Assembly (NCBI RefSeq): GCF_028649455.1
Contig: NZ_JAQSIO010000012.1
Coordinates: 18,658 to 82,657, forward strand
DNA length: 64,000 bases
Direction of reading: 5' to 3'
From: Curvibacter microcysteis
Lineage (GTDB): Bacteria > Pseudomonadota > Gammaproteobacteria > Burkholderiales > Burkholderiaceae_C
The notes under the pieces: generated by a model
What the model was told of the DNA's origin: nothing
Seen by the model: the letters and a program-made list of their open reading frames with translations, nothing else
Database searches by the model: none
In this document: in pieces, positions 47,579 through 56,335 of the stretch
How the letters are laid out: each line of letters begins with the position of its first letter
How positions within the stretch are numbered: position 1 is the first letter of the stretch
Translations under genes and position numbers: made by a program

Positions 47579-48709
47579 TCAGGCCAGGGCGCGCTGGATC
47601 AAGATCTTCTGCACGTCGCTGGTGCCTTCGTAGATCTGGCACACGCGCACATCGCGGTAGATGCGCTCGACCGGGAAGTCATTCACATAGCCGTAGCCGC
47701 CCAGGGTCTGGATGGCGGCACTGCACACCTGCTCCGCCATTTCGCTGGCAAACAGCTTGGCCATGGCGGCCTCCTTGAGACAGGGCCGGCCAGCGTCGCG
47801 CAGGGCGGCGGCATGCCAGATGAGTTGACGGGCGGCCTCGAGTTGGGTCGCACAGTCGGCCAGGCGAAAGCCCACGGCCTGGTGGTTGAAGATGGCCGTG
47901 CCAAAGCTCTCGCGTTGCTTGGCATAGTCCAGCGCCACCTCGAAGGCGCTGCGCGCCATGCCCAGGCTTTGGGCGGCAATGCCGATGCGCCCACCTTCGA
48001 GTGCGGACAGGGCGATCTTGTAGCCCTCGCCCTCGGCACCGATCCGGTTCTCCACCGGGATGCGGCACTGCTCGAAGTTGATCTGCGCGGTGTCGCTGCT
48101 GTGCTGACCCAGCTTGTCCTCCAGGCGGGCCACCTGGTAGCCGGGCGCGTTGGTGGGCACCAGGAAGGCGCTCATGCCGCGCTTGCCCGCGCTCTTGTCG
48201 GTGACGGCGATGACGATGGCCACCTGGCCGTTCTTGCCGCTGGTGATGAACTGCTTGACGCCCTGAATCACGTACTCGTCACCCTGGCGCTGGGCCGTGG
48301 TCTTGACGGCCGAGGCGTCGCTGCCCACCTGGGGCTCGGTGAGGCAAAAAGCGCCCAGCATCTGGCCCTGGGCCAAGGGCACCAACCACTGCTGCTTTTG
48401 CGCCTCGCTGCCGTAGCGCATCAGGATGGCGTTGACAGGGCAGTTGGTGACGCTGATGGCCGTGCTGGTGCCGCCGTCGCCAGCGGCGATTTCTTCCAGC
48501 ACCACCGCCAGGCTGACGGTGTCGAGGGCGGCGCCGCCGTAGGCCTCGGGCACGCAAATGCCGTAGGCGCCCAGGGCGGCCAGGCCCTGGTGGGCCTCGC
48601 GCGGGAAGTGGTGTTCGCGGTCCCAGCGGGCGGCGTGGGGCCAGAGTTGCTCGCGGGCGAAGTCGCGCACCGCGTCACGGATCATTTCTTGGTCAGCGTT
48701 CAACAACAT
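47579..48709 (-). CDS. Acyl-CoA dehydrogenase
   Basis: This 376-aa FAD enzyme introduces the alpha-beta double bond in acyl-CoA. It starts at ATG 48709 ([18 protein letters not shown]) with AGGAG 7-11 bp upstream. Features are FCLTEPQVGSDASAV, GVKQFITSGKNGQVAIV, the helical C-terminal domain and the IYEGTSDVQKILI segment that binds FAD and carries the catalytic Glu of short-chain dehydrogenases. Length and motifs fit a short- or branched-chain type. It heads the minus-strand acyl-CoA block only in position, since thiolase and others lie upstream of it. The substrate is not decided. Confidence 0.9.
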   Translation of the reverse strand: MLLNADQEMIRDAVRDFAREQLWPHAARWDREHHFPREAHQGLAALGAYGICVPEAYGGAALDTVSLAVVLEEIAAGDGGTSTAISVTNCPVNAILMRYGSEAQKQQWLVPLAQGQMLGAFCLTEPQVGSDASAVKTTAQRQGDEYVIQGVKQFITSGKNGQVAIVIAVTDKSAGKRGMSAFLVPTNAPGYQVARLEDKLGQHSSDTAQINFEQCRIPVENRIGAEGEGYKIALSALEGGRIGIAAQSLGMARSAFEVALDYAKQRESFGTAIFNHQAVGFRLADCATQLEAARQLIWHAAALRDAGRPCLKEAAMAKLFASEMAEQVCSAAIQTLGGYGYVNDFPVERIYRDVRVCQIYEGTSDVQKILIQRALA

Positions 48710-48752
48710 GGGGGTCTCCTGTTTTTTTGAAATCAGCGGTGAGCAGCCGTGC

Positions 48753-49424
48753 TCACCAGTGTTTGGCGCGGCGCCCATCGTGGTGCAGCAAGCGGCCCCG
48801 GTCGGCCGGGCTGAGGCCGGCCAGGGTCTGGCGCATGCCGCGCACGCTGTCGGTGGCCGACAGGGGCGCGCTGTCACCGCCCATGTCGGTGCGCACCCAG
48901 CCCGGGTCGATGGTGACCAGGGTGGCGCGCGGGTAGTCGTGCTGGGCCGCTGCCACCGCCATGTTCACGGCGGCCTTGCTGACGCGGTACAGCCAGGCGC
49001 TGCTGTTGGGCACGGTGTCGATCTGGCTCATGCTGCTGGAGATGGCGGCGAACACACCGCCTGCCTCTTCCACCAGGGGCATGACCTGGGGCAGCACCTG
49101 CATCAGGCCCAGCACATTGGCGTGCATCAGGGTGTCAAAGGCCTGTTGGGTGGGCGGCGACTTGGCCGTGCCCCGATCCATCAGGCCGGCCACATACAGC
49201 GCCAGGTCAATTTTCTCGCCATCAAGCTGCCAGGCTAGGCCGCTGACGCTGGCCGGGTCGCTGACGTCGACCTTGAGCACCTGAGCGCCCAGCGCCGTGA
49301 GGGCGCTGCGGGCCTCATCGCTGCGCACGGTGGCGATGACGCGCTCACCCGCGTCCAAGGCCTGGCGCACCAGCTCCAGGCCCAGGCCGCGTGAGGCGCC
49401 GATGATGAGGGTGGTTTGGGCCAT
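48753..49424 (-). CDS. SDR-family oxidoreductase
   Basis: This 223-aa short-chain dehydrogenase shows the NAD(P) loop TLIIGASRGLGLELVRQ, VAGLMDRG, the catalytic serine in AAISSSMSQ and YRVSKAAVNMA with the Tyr-x3-Lys pair. A PGWVRTDMGG follows. The start is ATG 49424, because GGAG lies 6-9 bp before it. The enzyme resembles C-factor-like SDRs. Substrate unknown; it sits 43 bp upstream of the acyl-CoA dehydrogenase. Confidence 0.88.
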   Translation of the reverse strand: MAQTTLIIGASRGLGLELVRQALDAGERVIATVRSDEARSALTALGAQVLKVDVSDPASVSGLAWQLDGEKIDLALYVAGLMDRGTAKSPPTQQAFDTLMHANVLGLMQVLPQVMPLVEEAGGVFAAISSSMSQIDTVPNSSAWLYRVSKAAVNMAVAAAQHDYPRATLVTIDPGWVRTDMGGDSAPLSATDSVRGMRQTLAGLSPADRGRLLHHDGRRAKHW

Positions 49425-49500
49425 GGGCACTCCAGGTCGGTTGAGAGAAAAAAGAGCGCTGGCCCCCGGCCTGTGCGCGTTGTGGGGCGGGCGCTGGGGC

Positions 49501-50130
49501 TCAGTCGGCCTGCTCCTGGCGCAGCTGCGCCTGGTAGCGGGCCAGCATCTCGGCCTGGGTCTCGGGTGGGGTGTCCAGGCCGATCTGGTCGTGGATCATC
49601 TCGCCCAGGGTGGGCAGGCCCTGGCGCGGCGCCTGCACCGCGGCAGGCGCTTGCCACAGGGACGAACGCATGAAGGCCTTGGGGCAGTGCAGGTAGGCTT
49701 CTTCGACCGTGATCTCGATCACCAGCTGCGGCAGCCGGCGCTCGCCCGCGAACAGTGCGCAGACCTCGGCCTCGTCGCGCAGGCGGGCGCGGCCGTTGAC
49801 ACGCAGGGTCTCGTCCACGCCCGGCACCAGAAACAAGAGGCTCAGGCGCGGGTCCTGCAGCAGGTTCTCCAGCGTGTCCAGGCGGTTGTTGCCGCTGACG
49901 TCGGGCAGCAGCAGGGTGTGGGCGTCCCGGCATTTGACGAAGCCCGGCGGACCGCCCCGGGGGGAGGCGTCGAGCAACTGGCCCGCGCCGCCCGACGAGG
50001 CCAGCACACAAAACGGCGACAGTGCGACAAAACGCTGAGCATGCCGGTCAAGCCCGGCCATCTGCTTGCGCCGGGCGCGCTCGGTGGCCGCCGGGTAAAG
50101 GGCGCGCAACTGGGCCAGGGTCTCGATCAT
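49501..50130 (-). CDS. Pyridoxamine 5'-phosphate oxidase-fold flavoprotein
   Basis: This 209-aa protein has the FMN-binding split barrel: FVALSPFCVLASSGG, a central KCRDAHTLLLPDVSGNNRLDTLENLLQ region in two parts, and LRVNGRARLRDE. Related MSMEG_1061-type proteins bind FMN or F420 and reduce small molecules, but do not make PLP. The start ATG 50130 lies 10 bp after the thiolase stop, so both are likely co-transcribed. No specific substrate can be given. Confidence 0.85.
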   Translation of the reverse strand: MIETLAQLRALYPAATERARRKQMAGLDRHAQRFVALSPFCVLASSGGAGQLLDASPRGGPPGFVKCRDAHTLLLPDVSGNNRLDTLENLLQDPRLSLLFLVPGVDETLRVNGRARLRDEAEVCALFAGERRLPQLVIEITVEEAYLHCPKAFMRSSLWQAPAAVQAPRQGLPTLGEMIHDQIGLDTPPETQAEMLARYQAQLRQEQAD

Positions 50131-50140
50131 GGCGCGGGCC

Positions 50141-51322
50141 TCAGAGCAGTTCGACCGCCATGGCCGTGGCTTCGCCGCCACCAATGCACAGGGTGGCCAG
50201 GCCGCGCTTCTTGCCACGCGCTTGCAGGGCGTGCAACAAGGTGACGATGATGCGCGCACCGCTGGCCCCGATCGGGTGGCCCAGGGCGCAGGCGCCGCCG
50301 TTGACGTTGACGATGTCGTGCGAGAGCTTCAGCTCGGCCATCAAGGCCATGGGCACGACAGCAAAGGCTTCGTTGATCTCCCACAGGTCCACGTCGGACG
50401 CCGTCCAACCGGCCTTGGCCAGGGCTTTTTGCGTGGCGCCCAGGGGCGCGGTGGCGAACCACTCAGGCTCTTGCGCGTGGGTGGCGTGGCTGACGATGCG
50501 GGCCAGCGGCTGGCAGCCCAGTTGCTGCGCGGTGGAGGCGCGCATCAGCACCAGGGCGGCCGCGCCGTCATTGATGGACGAGCTGGAGGCGGCGGTGATG
50601 GTGCCGTCCTTCTTGAACGCGGGCTTGAGCGAAGCGATCTTGTCGAGCTTGACCTTGCCCGGGCCTTCGTCCTGGCTGATCACGACTTCACCGGCACGGT
50701 TCTTGACGGTGACGGGGGTGATTTCAGCGTCGAAAGCGCCCGAGGCGGTGGCGGCCTTGGCGCGCTGCACGCTGGCCACGGCGAAGGCGTCCTGCTGTTC
50801 GCGGGTGAAGCTGTACTTGGCAGCGCAGTCCTCGCCAAAGGTGCCCATGGAGCGGCCAGGCTCGTAAGCGTCTTCGAGGCCGTCGAGCATCATGTGGTCA
50901 AAGATGCGGTCGTGGCCCATGCGGTAGCCGCCTCGGCCCTTGAGCATCAGGTAGGGGGCGTTGGTCATGCTCTCCATGCCCCCAGCCACCATCACGTCGT
51001 GGCTGCCGGCCAGCAGCATGTCGTGCGCCAGCATGGCGGCCTTCATGCCCGATCCGCACATCTTGGACAGCGTGACCGCACCCGCGCCTTTGGGCAAGCC
51101 GCCCTTGAAGGCGGCTTGGCGCGCCGGCGCCTGGCCTTGGCCGGCCATCAGGCAGTTGCCGAACAGCACCTCGCCCACGGCCTCGGGGGCGACGCCGGCG
51201 CGTTCGACCGCGGCGCGGATGGCGGCGCCGCCCAGGTCATGGGCCGACAGGGCGCTGAAGTCGCCCTGGAAGCTGCCCATGGGGGTGCGGGCAGCGCCCA
51301 CGATGACGATGGATTCGGACAT
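50141..51322 (-). CDS. Acetyl-CoA acetyltransferase (thiolase)
   Basis: This 393-aa thiolase condenses or splits acetoacetyl-CoA. Features are IVIVGAARTPMGSF, the nucleophile LSKMCGSGMKA (C89), NVNGGACALGHPIGASGARI with the active His and LCIGGGEATAM with the second cysteine. AGGAG lies 9-13 bp before the ATG. In this block it probably turns acetoacetyl-CoA from leucine and fatty-acid breakdown into acetyl-CoA; it could also feed PHB synthesis, given the phasin gene in the window. No phaB or phaC lies nearby. Confidence 0.94.
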   Translation of the reverse strand: MSESIVIVGAARTPMGSFQGDFSALSAHDLGGAAIRAAVERAGVAPEAVGEVLFGNCLMAGQGQAPARQAAFKGGLPKGAGAVTLSKMCGSGMKAAMLAHDMLLAGSHDVMVAGGMESMTNAPYLMLKGRGGYRMGHDRIFDHMMLDGLEDAYEPGRSMGTFGEDCAAKYSFTREQQDAFAVASVQRAKAATASGAFDAEITPVTVKNRAGEVVISQDEGPGKVKLDKIASLKPAFKKDGTITAASSSSINDGAAALVLMRASTAQQLGCQPLARIVSHATHAQEPEWFATAPLGATQKALAKAGWTASDVDLWEINEAFAVVPMALMAELKLSHDIVNVNGGACALGHPIGASGARIIVTLLHALQARGKKRGLATLCIGGGEATAMAVELL

Positions 51323-51373
51323 GGTGTGATCTCCTGGTTGTTGTGGTGCGGCAAGGCAGTGGGGTGGCCTGGA

Positions 51374-53182
51374 TCAGGCCGGGGCCGCCTCGCGCGGGGG
51401 GAAGCGCCTGGCGCGCTCGTACGGAAAAATATCGTGCACATGGCCCGCCTGGATGCGCTGCTGCTGGGCCTGCCAGTAGCCCGCGTCGAGCAACTCGGCA
51501 TGGTGCTGCATGAAGACTTCGCGCACCAGCGGGTGGCCGAGCAGGAAGGGGCCGAAGGTCTCGGGGAACACATCACGCGGGCCCACCCGGTACCAGATCT
51601 CGCCAGACAGCTCTTCTTCCTCGGTGCGCGGCTCGGGCACGCGGCGGAACTGGCAGTCGGTGAGGTACTCGATCTCGTCGTAGTCGTAGAACACGACCTT
51701 GCCGTGGCGCGTGATGCCGAAGTTCTTCCAGAGCATGTCGCCAGGGAAGATGTTGGCGGCCACCAGGTCTTTGATGGCGCGGCCGTATTCGATCACGCAG
51801 CGCTCCACCTGCTGGCGCGCGCGCGTCTGGTCCAGGCCCATGTCGAAGGCTTCTTGCAGGTAGAGGTTGAGCGGGATCATGCGCCGCTCGATGTAGAGGT
51901 GCTTGATGATGACTTCGGTCTGGCCGTCGCCGTCGCGGTCGCTGATTTCGAGCTGGCTGGGCGCGAACTTCTGGATCTCGGCGATCAACTCCTCACTGAA
52001 GCGCTCGCGCGGAAAGGCGACCTCGCTGTACTCCAGGGTGTCGGCCATGCGGCCCACGCGGTCGTGCTGTTTGACCAGCAGGTACTTGCGCTTGATCTGC
52101 TCGCGCGAGGTGTCTTTCTGCGGCGGGTAGTAGTCCTTGATCAGTTTGAAGACAAAAGGAAAGGACGGCAGGTCAAACACCAGCATGACCATGCCCTTGA
52201 TGCCGGGCGCGATGCGGAACTGGTCGCTGGAATGGCGCAGGTGGGCCAGGAAGTCGCGGTAGAACAGGGTCTTGCCCTGCTTGGCCAGGCCCAGCGCGTT
52301 GTAGATTTCAGCGCGCGGCTTGCGCGGCATCATCGAGCGCAGGAACTGCACGTAGGCCGAGGGCACTTCCATGTCGACCATGAAGTAGGCACGCGCAAAG
52401 CTGAACAGCATTTGCAGGTCGTTCTCGCCAAACAAGGCCGCGTCGATGATCAAGGGGCCGCTGGGCCGGTGCAGGATGGGCAGGGCAAAGGGCAGCTCAA
52501 TGAAACCATTGATGACCTTGCCGACCACGTAAGCGCCCTTGTTGCGAAAGAACAAACTGGACAGCACCTGGATCTGAAAATTGGCGCGCAGCTTGGCCTC
52601 GCCCAGTTGCTGGCGCATGGCGGTCAGCACATGGTCGGCGTCGCGCGGCAGGTCTTCAAACTCGCCTTGCAGCGCAAAGTGCTCGACGATGCGGATCAGG
52701 GTCTGGTGCATCGTCTCGCGCGAAGGGTAGTAGGCGCGGTAGGTGGGCCGGGCCTCAGGCTCGTCGTTTTCGATGTACTCGGTGCTGACCGCCGGCCGCA
52801 CAAAGATGAAGTTGTTGTGGAAGTGCGTGCGGTGCAGGATCTTGGTGGTGACTGAGTTGAAGAAGGTCTCGGCCAACTCAGGCTGGTGGTGGTCGACCAG
52901 CAGGCCGATGTAGTGCAGCTTGACCTGCTGCCACACGTCCATCGCTTGCTCGCCGGCGCGGAACTCTTTTTCGAGCCGCATCACACATTCTTTGACGCGC
53001 AGGCCGTAGAACTCGATGCGCTCGCGCTGGGCGCGCTGCTGGCCGTGCCAGTCGCAGGTTTCAAAGCGGTGTTTGGCGCGCGCGGACTCGGTGCGGAACA
53101 GGCGGTAATGGCGGTTGAAGCCGTCCATCATCGCCTTGGCGATGTCATAGGCCAGCGCGGAGTCCAGGCGCGAAGGGAACAT
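51374..53182 (-). CDS. aceK: Isocitrate dehydrogenase kinase/phosphatase
   Basis: AceK phosphorylates and dephosphorylates isocitrate dehydrogenase, dividing isocitrate between the TCA cycle and the glyoxylate bypass during growth on acetate-yielding substrates. The 602-aa length and sequence are typical: [32 protein letters not shown] segment with APGIKGMVM, the ATP lysine in VFKLIKD and [14 protein letters not shown] containing the metal-binding Asp. Unlike in E. coli it is not next to aceA or aceB, but lies in an acyl-CoA degradation block, which fits its physiology. Confidence 0.97.
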   Translation of the reverse strand: MFPSRLDSALAYDIAKAMMDGFNRHYRLFRTESARAKHRFETCDWHGQQRAQRERIEFYGLRVKECVMRLEKEFRAGEQAMDVWQQVKLHYIGLLVDHHQPELAETFFNSVTTKILHRTHFHNNFIFVRPAVSTEYIENDEPEARPTYRAYYPSRETMHQTLIRIVEHFALQGEFEDLPRDADHVLTAMRQQLGEAKLRANFQIQVLSSLFFRNKGAYVVGKVINGFIELPFALPILHRPSGPLIIDAALFGENDLQMLFSFARAYFMVDMEVPSAYVQFLRSMMPRKPRAEIYNALGLAKQGKTLFYRDFLAHLRHSSDQFRIAPGIKGMVMLVFDLPSFPFVFKLIKDYYPPQKDTSREQIKRKYLLVKQHDRVGRMADTLEYSEVAFPRERFSEELIAEIQKFAPSQLEISDRDGDGQTEVIIKHLYIERRMIPLNLYLQEAFDMGLDQTRARQQVERCVIEYGRAIKDLVAANIFPGDMLWKNFGITRHGKVVFYDYDEIEYLTDCQFRRVPEPRTEEEELSGEIWYRVGPRDVFPETFGPFLLGHPLVREVFMQHHAELLDAGYWQAQQQRIQAGHVHDIFPYERARRFPPREAAPA

Positions 53183-53214
53183 GGTCGTCGACCCCAGGCT
53201 GGCGCCGCAGCGCC

Positions 53215-53880
53215 TCAGACGGCCATGCCGCGCGGGTAGCGCTTCAAGGCATTGCGGAACACCGGCATGACCTCGTGCGGGCCTTGCATGGACACGCCCA
53301 GGTCATTGACCAGGCCGTCCTTCAAGCCATAGCACCAGCCATGCACGGCCACTTTTTGACCCCGGCTCCAGGCGTCTTGCATGACGTTGGACAGGGCCAC
53401 GTTGCCGACCTGCTCGATCACGTTCATTTCACACAGCACGTCTTCCTGCACGGTCAGGGGCAGGTGGTCCAGGCGGCGGCGGTGGCGGATCTTCACGTCG
53501 TGCACATGACGCAGCCAGTTGTCGGCCAGACCGACGCGCGCGCCATGCAGCGTGGCCAGCACGCCGCCGCAACCGTAGTGCCCCACCACCATGATGTGCT
53601 CGACCTTGAGGTAGTCGACCGCAAACTGGATCACCGACAAGGCGTTCAAGTCGGAGTGCACGACCACATTGGCCACATTGCGGTGCACGAACACCTCACC
53701 CGGGTCCAGACCCGTGATTTCATTGGCCGGCACGCGGCTGTCGGAGCAACCGATCCACAGGTACTTGGGGCTTTGCTGCTTGGCCAGGTGGCTGAAGAAG
53801 CCCGGCCGGGCTTGCTCCATGCGGGCGGCCCAGACGCGGTTGTTGTCGATCAGATGCTGAAGGCTGGAAGGAGAGGTCAT
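53215..53880 (-). CDS. can: Beta-class carbonic anhydrase
   Basis: The enzyme interconverts CO2 and bicarbonate with a zinc held by C45, D47 (of CSDSR), H101 and C104 (HYGCGG). The 221-aa protein starts at ATG 53880 ([18 protein letters not shown]). It ends with [15 protein letters not shown] and is of the E. coli Can type. It lies between liuA and aceK; bicarbonate is the substrate of the biotin carboxylases such as LiuD, so the location may be meaningful. Confidence 0.95.
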   Translation of the reverse strand: MTSPSSLQHLIDNNRVWAARMEQARPGFFSHLAKQQSPKYLWIGCSDSRVPANEITGLDPGEVFVHRNVANVVVHSDLNALSVIQFAVDYLKVEHIMVVGHYGCGGVLATLHGARVGLADNWLRHVHDVKIRHRRRLDHLPLTVQEDVLCEMNVIEQVGNVALSNVMQDAWSRGQKVAVHGWCYGLKDGLVNDLGVSMQGPHEVMPVFRNALKRYPRGMAV

Positions 53881-53911
53881 GCGCTGATGGTAGCGTTTGG
53901 GCGTGACGGCT

Positions 53912-55093
53912 TCAGCAGGTCTCGGCAAAGAGCTCGCGGCCAATCAGCATTCGGCGGATCTCGCTGGTGCCGGCGCCGATTTCATACAGCTTGGCATCGC
54001 GCCAGAGGCGGCCCAAGGGGTACTCATTGATGTAGCCATTGCCGCCAAAAATCTGCACGCCTTCGCCCGCCATCCAGGTGGCCTTCTCGGCGCACCACAG
54101 AATGACCGAGGCGCAGTCCTTGCGCACCTGGCGCACATGGTCGGTGCCCAGCAGGTCGAGGTTTTTGGCCACGGTGTAGGCAAACGAGCGCCCGGCCTGC
54201 AGCACGGTGTACATGTCGGCGACCTTGCCCTGGATGAGCTGGAACTCGCCAATGCTCTGGCCGAACTGCTTGCGGTCGTGGATGTAGGGGATGACGTTGT
54301 CCATGACCGACTGCATGATGCCCAGCGGGCCGCCGGTGAGCACGGCGCGCTCGTAGTCGAGGCCGCTCATCAGCACCTTGGCGCCCAGGTTGAGGCCGCC
54401 CAAAATGTTCTCGGCCGGCACCTCGACGTTGTTGAACACCAGCTCGCCGGTGTGGCTGCCACGCATGCCCAGTTTGTCGAGCTTCTGCGCGATGGAGAAG
54501 CCCTTCATGCCTTTTTCGATCAGGAAGGCCGTGACGCCGCGCGCACCGAGTTCGGGCTCGCTCTTGGCGTAGACCACCAGGGTGTCGGCGTCGGGGCCGT
54601 TGGTGATCCACATCTTGTTGCCGTTGAGCAGGTAGTAGCCGCCCTTGTCCTCGGCCTTGAGCTTCATGCTGATGACGTCGGAGCCCGCGCCGGGCTCGCT
54701 CATGGCCAGCGCGCCCACGTGTTCGCCCGAAATCAGCTTGGGCAGGTACTTGGCTTTTTGGGCTTCGGTGCCGTTGCGGTTGATCTGGTTCACGCACAGG
54801 TTGCTGTGCGCCCCGTAAGACAGGCCGACCGAGGCGCTGGCACGGCTGATTTCTTCCATCGCCACCATGTGGGCCAGGTAGCCCATGTTGGCGCCCCCAT
54901 GGGCCTCGGGCACGGTGATGCCGAGCACGCCCAGGTCCCCCATCTTGCGCCACAAGTCCATGGGAAACTGGTCGTTGCGGTCGATCTCGGCAGCGCGCGG
55001 GGCGATCTCGGCCTGGGCAAAGTCACGCACGGCGTCGCGCAGCGCGTCGATGTCGTCGCCCAGTTGGAAATTCAGGCCTGGCAGGTTGTTCAT
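53912..55093 (-). CDS. liuA: Isovaleryl-CoA dehydrogenase
   Basis: This FAD enzyme oxidises isovaleryl-CoA to 3-methylcrotonyl-CoA in leucine degradation. The 393-aa protein has [60 protein letters not shown] with the base glutamate at the isovaleryl-specific position in the YERAVL helix and [19 protein letters not shown] [14 protein letters not shown] near the end. GGAG lies 6-9 bp upstream of the ATG. It follows the thioesterase gene behind the LiuR site at 55584-55613, whereas liuB, C, D and E are 15 kb away. Confidence 0.95.
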   Translation of the reverse strand: MNNLPGLNFQLGDDIDALRDAVRDFAQAEIAPRAAEIDRNDQFPMDLWRKMGDLGVLGITVPEAHGGANMGYLAHMVAMEEISRASASVGLSYGAHSNLCVNQINRNGTEAQKAKYLPKLISGEHVGALAMSEPGAGSDVISMKLKAEDKGGYYLLNGNKMWITNGPDADTLVVYAKSEPELGARGVTAFLIEKGMKGFSIAQKLDKLGMRGSHTGELVFNNVEVPAENILGGLNLGAKVLMSGLDYERAVLTGGPLGIMQSVMDNVIPYIHDRKQFGQSIGEFQLIQGKVADMYTVLQAGRSFAYTVAKNLDLLGTDHVRQVRKDCASVILWCAEKATWMAGEGVQIFGGNGYINEYPLGRLWRDAKLYEIGAGTSEIRRMLIGRELFAETC

Positions 55094-55125
55094 GGGGTCT
55101 CCTTGGATGTTGGGGGGTGATGCGT

Positions 55126-55572
55126 TCAGTACTTGAGGGGCACGGGGGCCAGGGTCTGCTGCATCAGCGCGCAGGGGCTGCGGCGGCCGTCGGGCGCCAC
55201 ATGGGTGACTTCGGCCGTGGTCACGATGAGTCGCTTGCCGGCGCGCAACACCCGACCCTGGGCATGCAGCTCGCCGTCGACAAAACTGGCCAGGAAATTG
55301 ATCTTGTATTCGACCGTGGTCACCTCCATGCCTTCGGCCGCGACGCTGAGGCCGGCATAGCCGCCCGCGATGTCGGCCAAGGCGCCCATGGCGCCGCCAT
55401 GAAAGCTACCTTGCTGCTGGGTCACGCGCTCGGAGTGCGGCAGGCTGATCTCGCACACGCCGGGGCCCACGTGCAGCAGGCGCGCCCCCAGGTGCTGCAT
55501 CAGGCCTTGGCGCAGAAAGCTGGTTTCAACGCGGGCGAACAGCTCGGGGTGGGGGTGAGGTGCTTGGGTCAT
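55126..55572 (-). CDS. PaaI-type hotdog thioesterase
   Basis: This 148-aa hotdog-fold enzyme probably hydrolyses acyl-CoA esters. Features are [20 protein letters not shown], with the catalytic HGG-AD helix, and the beta strand [11 protein letters not shown]. It is the first gene after the LiuR operator and lies directly upstream of liuA (32 bp). It may release CoA from overflow branched acyl-CoA. If the predicted promoter is right, its mRNA would start only about 2-5 nt before the ATG. Confidence 0.88.
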   Translation of the reverse strand: MTQAPHPHPELFARVETSFLRQGLMQHLGARLLHVGPGVCEISLPHSERVTQQQGSFHGGAMGALADIAGGYAGLSVAAEGMEVTTVEYKINFLASFVDGELHAQGRVLRAGKRLIVTTAEVTHVAPDGRRSPCALMQQTLAPVPLKY

Positions 55573-55580
55573 GGGCTCGC

Positions 55581-55613
55581 AGGATAATTGACGTTTACGT
55601 TAACGTCAATTAT
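55581..55613 (-). promoter_or_regulatory. LiuR operator overlapping the promoter of thioesterase-liuA
   Basis: ATAATTGACGTT (55584-55595) and AACGTCAATTAT (55602-55613) are perfect 12-bp arms with a 6-bp spacer. The pattern TTGACGTT-N6-AACGTCAA fits the LiuR motif as I recall it from Proteobacteria. On the minus strand TTGACG (55609-55604) and TATCCT (55586-55581) form a -35/-10 pair with 17-bp spacing inside the operator. Confidence 0.85.
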
Positions 55614-55712
55614 CAACAACCCCTAAGCGCCCGGGTCGGTGCCGTGGCGGCCGTGCGCAGAACCCCCTGGAGCAATGGGCCCACCTGCCAGGGCGCCGCT
55701 GGCTGATCGGAC

Positions 55713-56216
55713 TCAGGCGCCGGAGCGGGCCGGCTTGCGTTGGCGCTTGGGCAGCGCAGGGCTGGGTGCCGTGGTGGCACTGGCTGGGGTCGCCACCTGC
55801 ACGGCGGCGGGCTCGTCGGCGGCGCCTTTTTTATCGGCCTTGGCCAGCAAGGCGCGGGCTTCTTTCTCGTGCACTTTCACCTCTTCGAGGTTGGCCTGCA
55901 GGTCGGCCATTTGGTCTTCCAATTGACGCCGGTGCCCGGCCAGCACATCCAGGAACTTGCGCAGCTGCGGACCGGTGTCGCGCGGGCTGTCGTACATGTC
56001 GATGATCTCGCGTGCCTCGGTCAGCGACAGGCCCAGGCGCTTGGCGCGCAAGGTCAGCTTGAGCCGGGTGCGGTCGCGCGCGGTGTAGATGCGGGTGCGC
56101 CCGCCCGGCCCCTGGCGCTGCGGCTGCAGCAGGCCCATGTCTTCGTAGAAGCGCATGGCCCGGGTGGTCAGGTCGAATTCCTGGGCAAGGTCGCTGATGG
56201 TGTAGGTGGTGGCCAT
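55713..56216 (-). CDS. liuR: MerR-family regulator of leucine/isovalerate degradation
   Basis: This 167-aa MerR protein starts at ATG 56216 (MATTYTISDLAQEFDLTTRA). The winged helix-turn-helix is at residues 5-70, with RAMRFYEDMGLLQPQRQG and RIYTARDRTRLKLTLRAKRLGL in two parts; a coiled-coil dimerisation helix with DMYDSPRDTG follows to about residue 125, then an Ala/Lys-rich tail. No cysteine metal site is present. LiuR regulators have exactly this form and neighbourhood. Its promoter overlaps a LiuR-type operator, so it is likely autoregulated. The tail (125-167) is low-complexity. Confidence 0.9.
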   Translation of the reverse strand: MATTYTISDLAQEFDLTTRAMRFYEDMGLLQPQRQGPGGRTRIYTARDRTRLKLTLRAKRLGLSLTEAREIIDMYDSPRDTGPQLRKFLDVLAGHRRQLEDQMADLQANLEEVKVHEKEARALLAKADKKGAADEPAAVQVATPASATTAPSPALPKRQRKPARSGA

Positions 56217-56271
56217 GGTGAGGTCAAAAAGGGGCTGGACGGGGGCGACAGCGCGAAAACGCCTCGCTCCC

Positions 56272-56277
56272 TACAAT
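56272..56277 (+). promoter_or_regulatory. Candidate -10 box of the MBL hydrolase gene
   Basis: TACAAT on the plus strand lies 59 bp upstream of the MBL gene start. The LiuR-type site at 56291-56312 would then lie just downstream of the transcription start and could act as a roadblock. No good -35 is present. Confidence 0.4.
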
Positions 56278-56283
56278 GGGCCG

Positions 56284-56312
56284 ATTACATCTGACGCTTA
56301 CGTCAAGGTCAA
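56284..56312 (-). promoter_or_regulatory. liuR promoter overlapping a second LiuR-type operator
   Basis: On the minus strand TTGACC (56312-56307) and TGTAAT (56289-56284) form a -35/-10 pair separated by exactly 17 bp. The operator CTGACG-N10-GGTCAA (56291-56312) fills this region, with a TGACG-CTTA-CGTCA core (56292-56305). It matches the first LiuR site at most positions. The placement predicts autoregulation. Confidence 0.8.
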
Positions 56313-56335
56313 CCGCTTGACCGCCACGCCCCACC

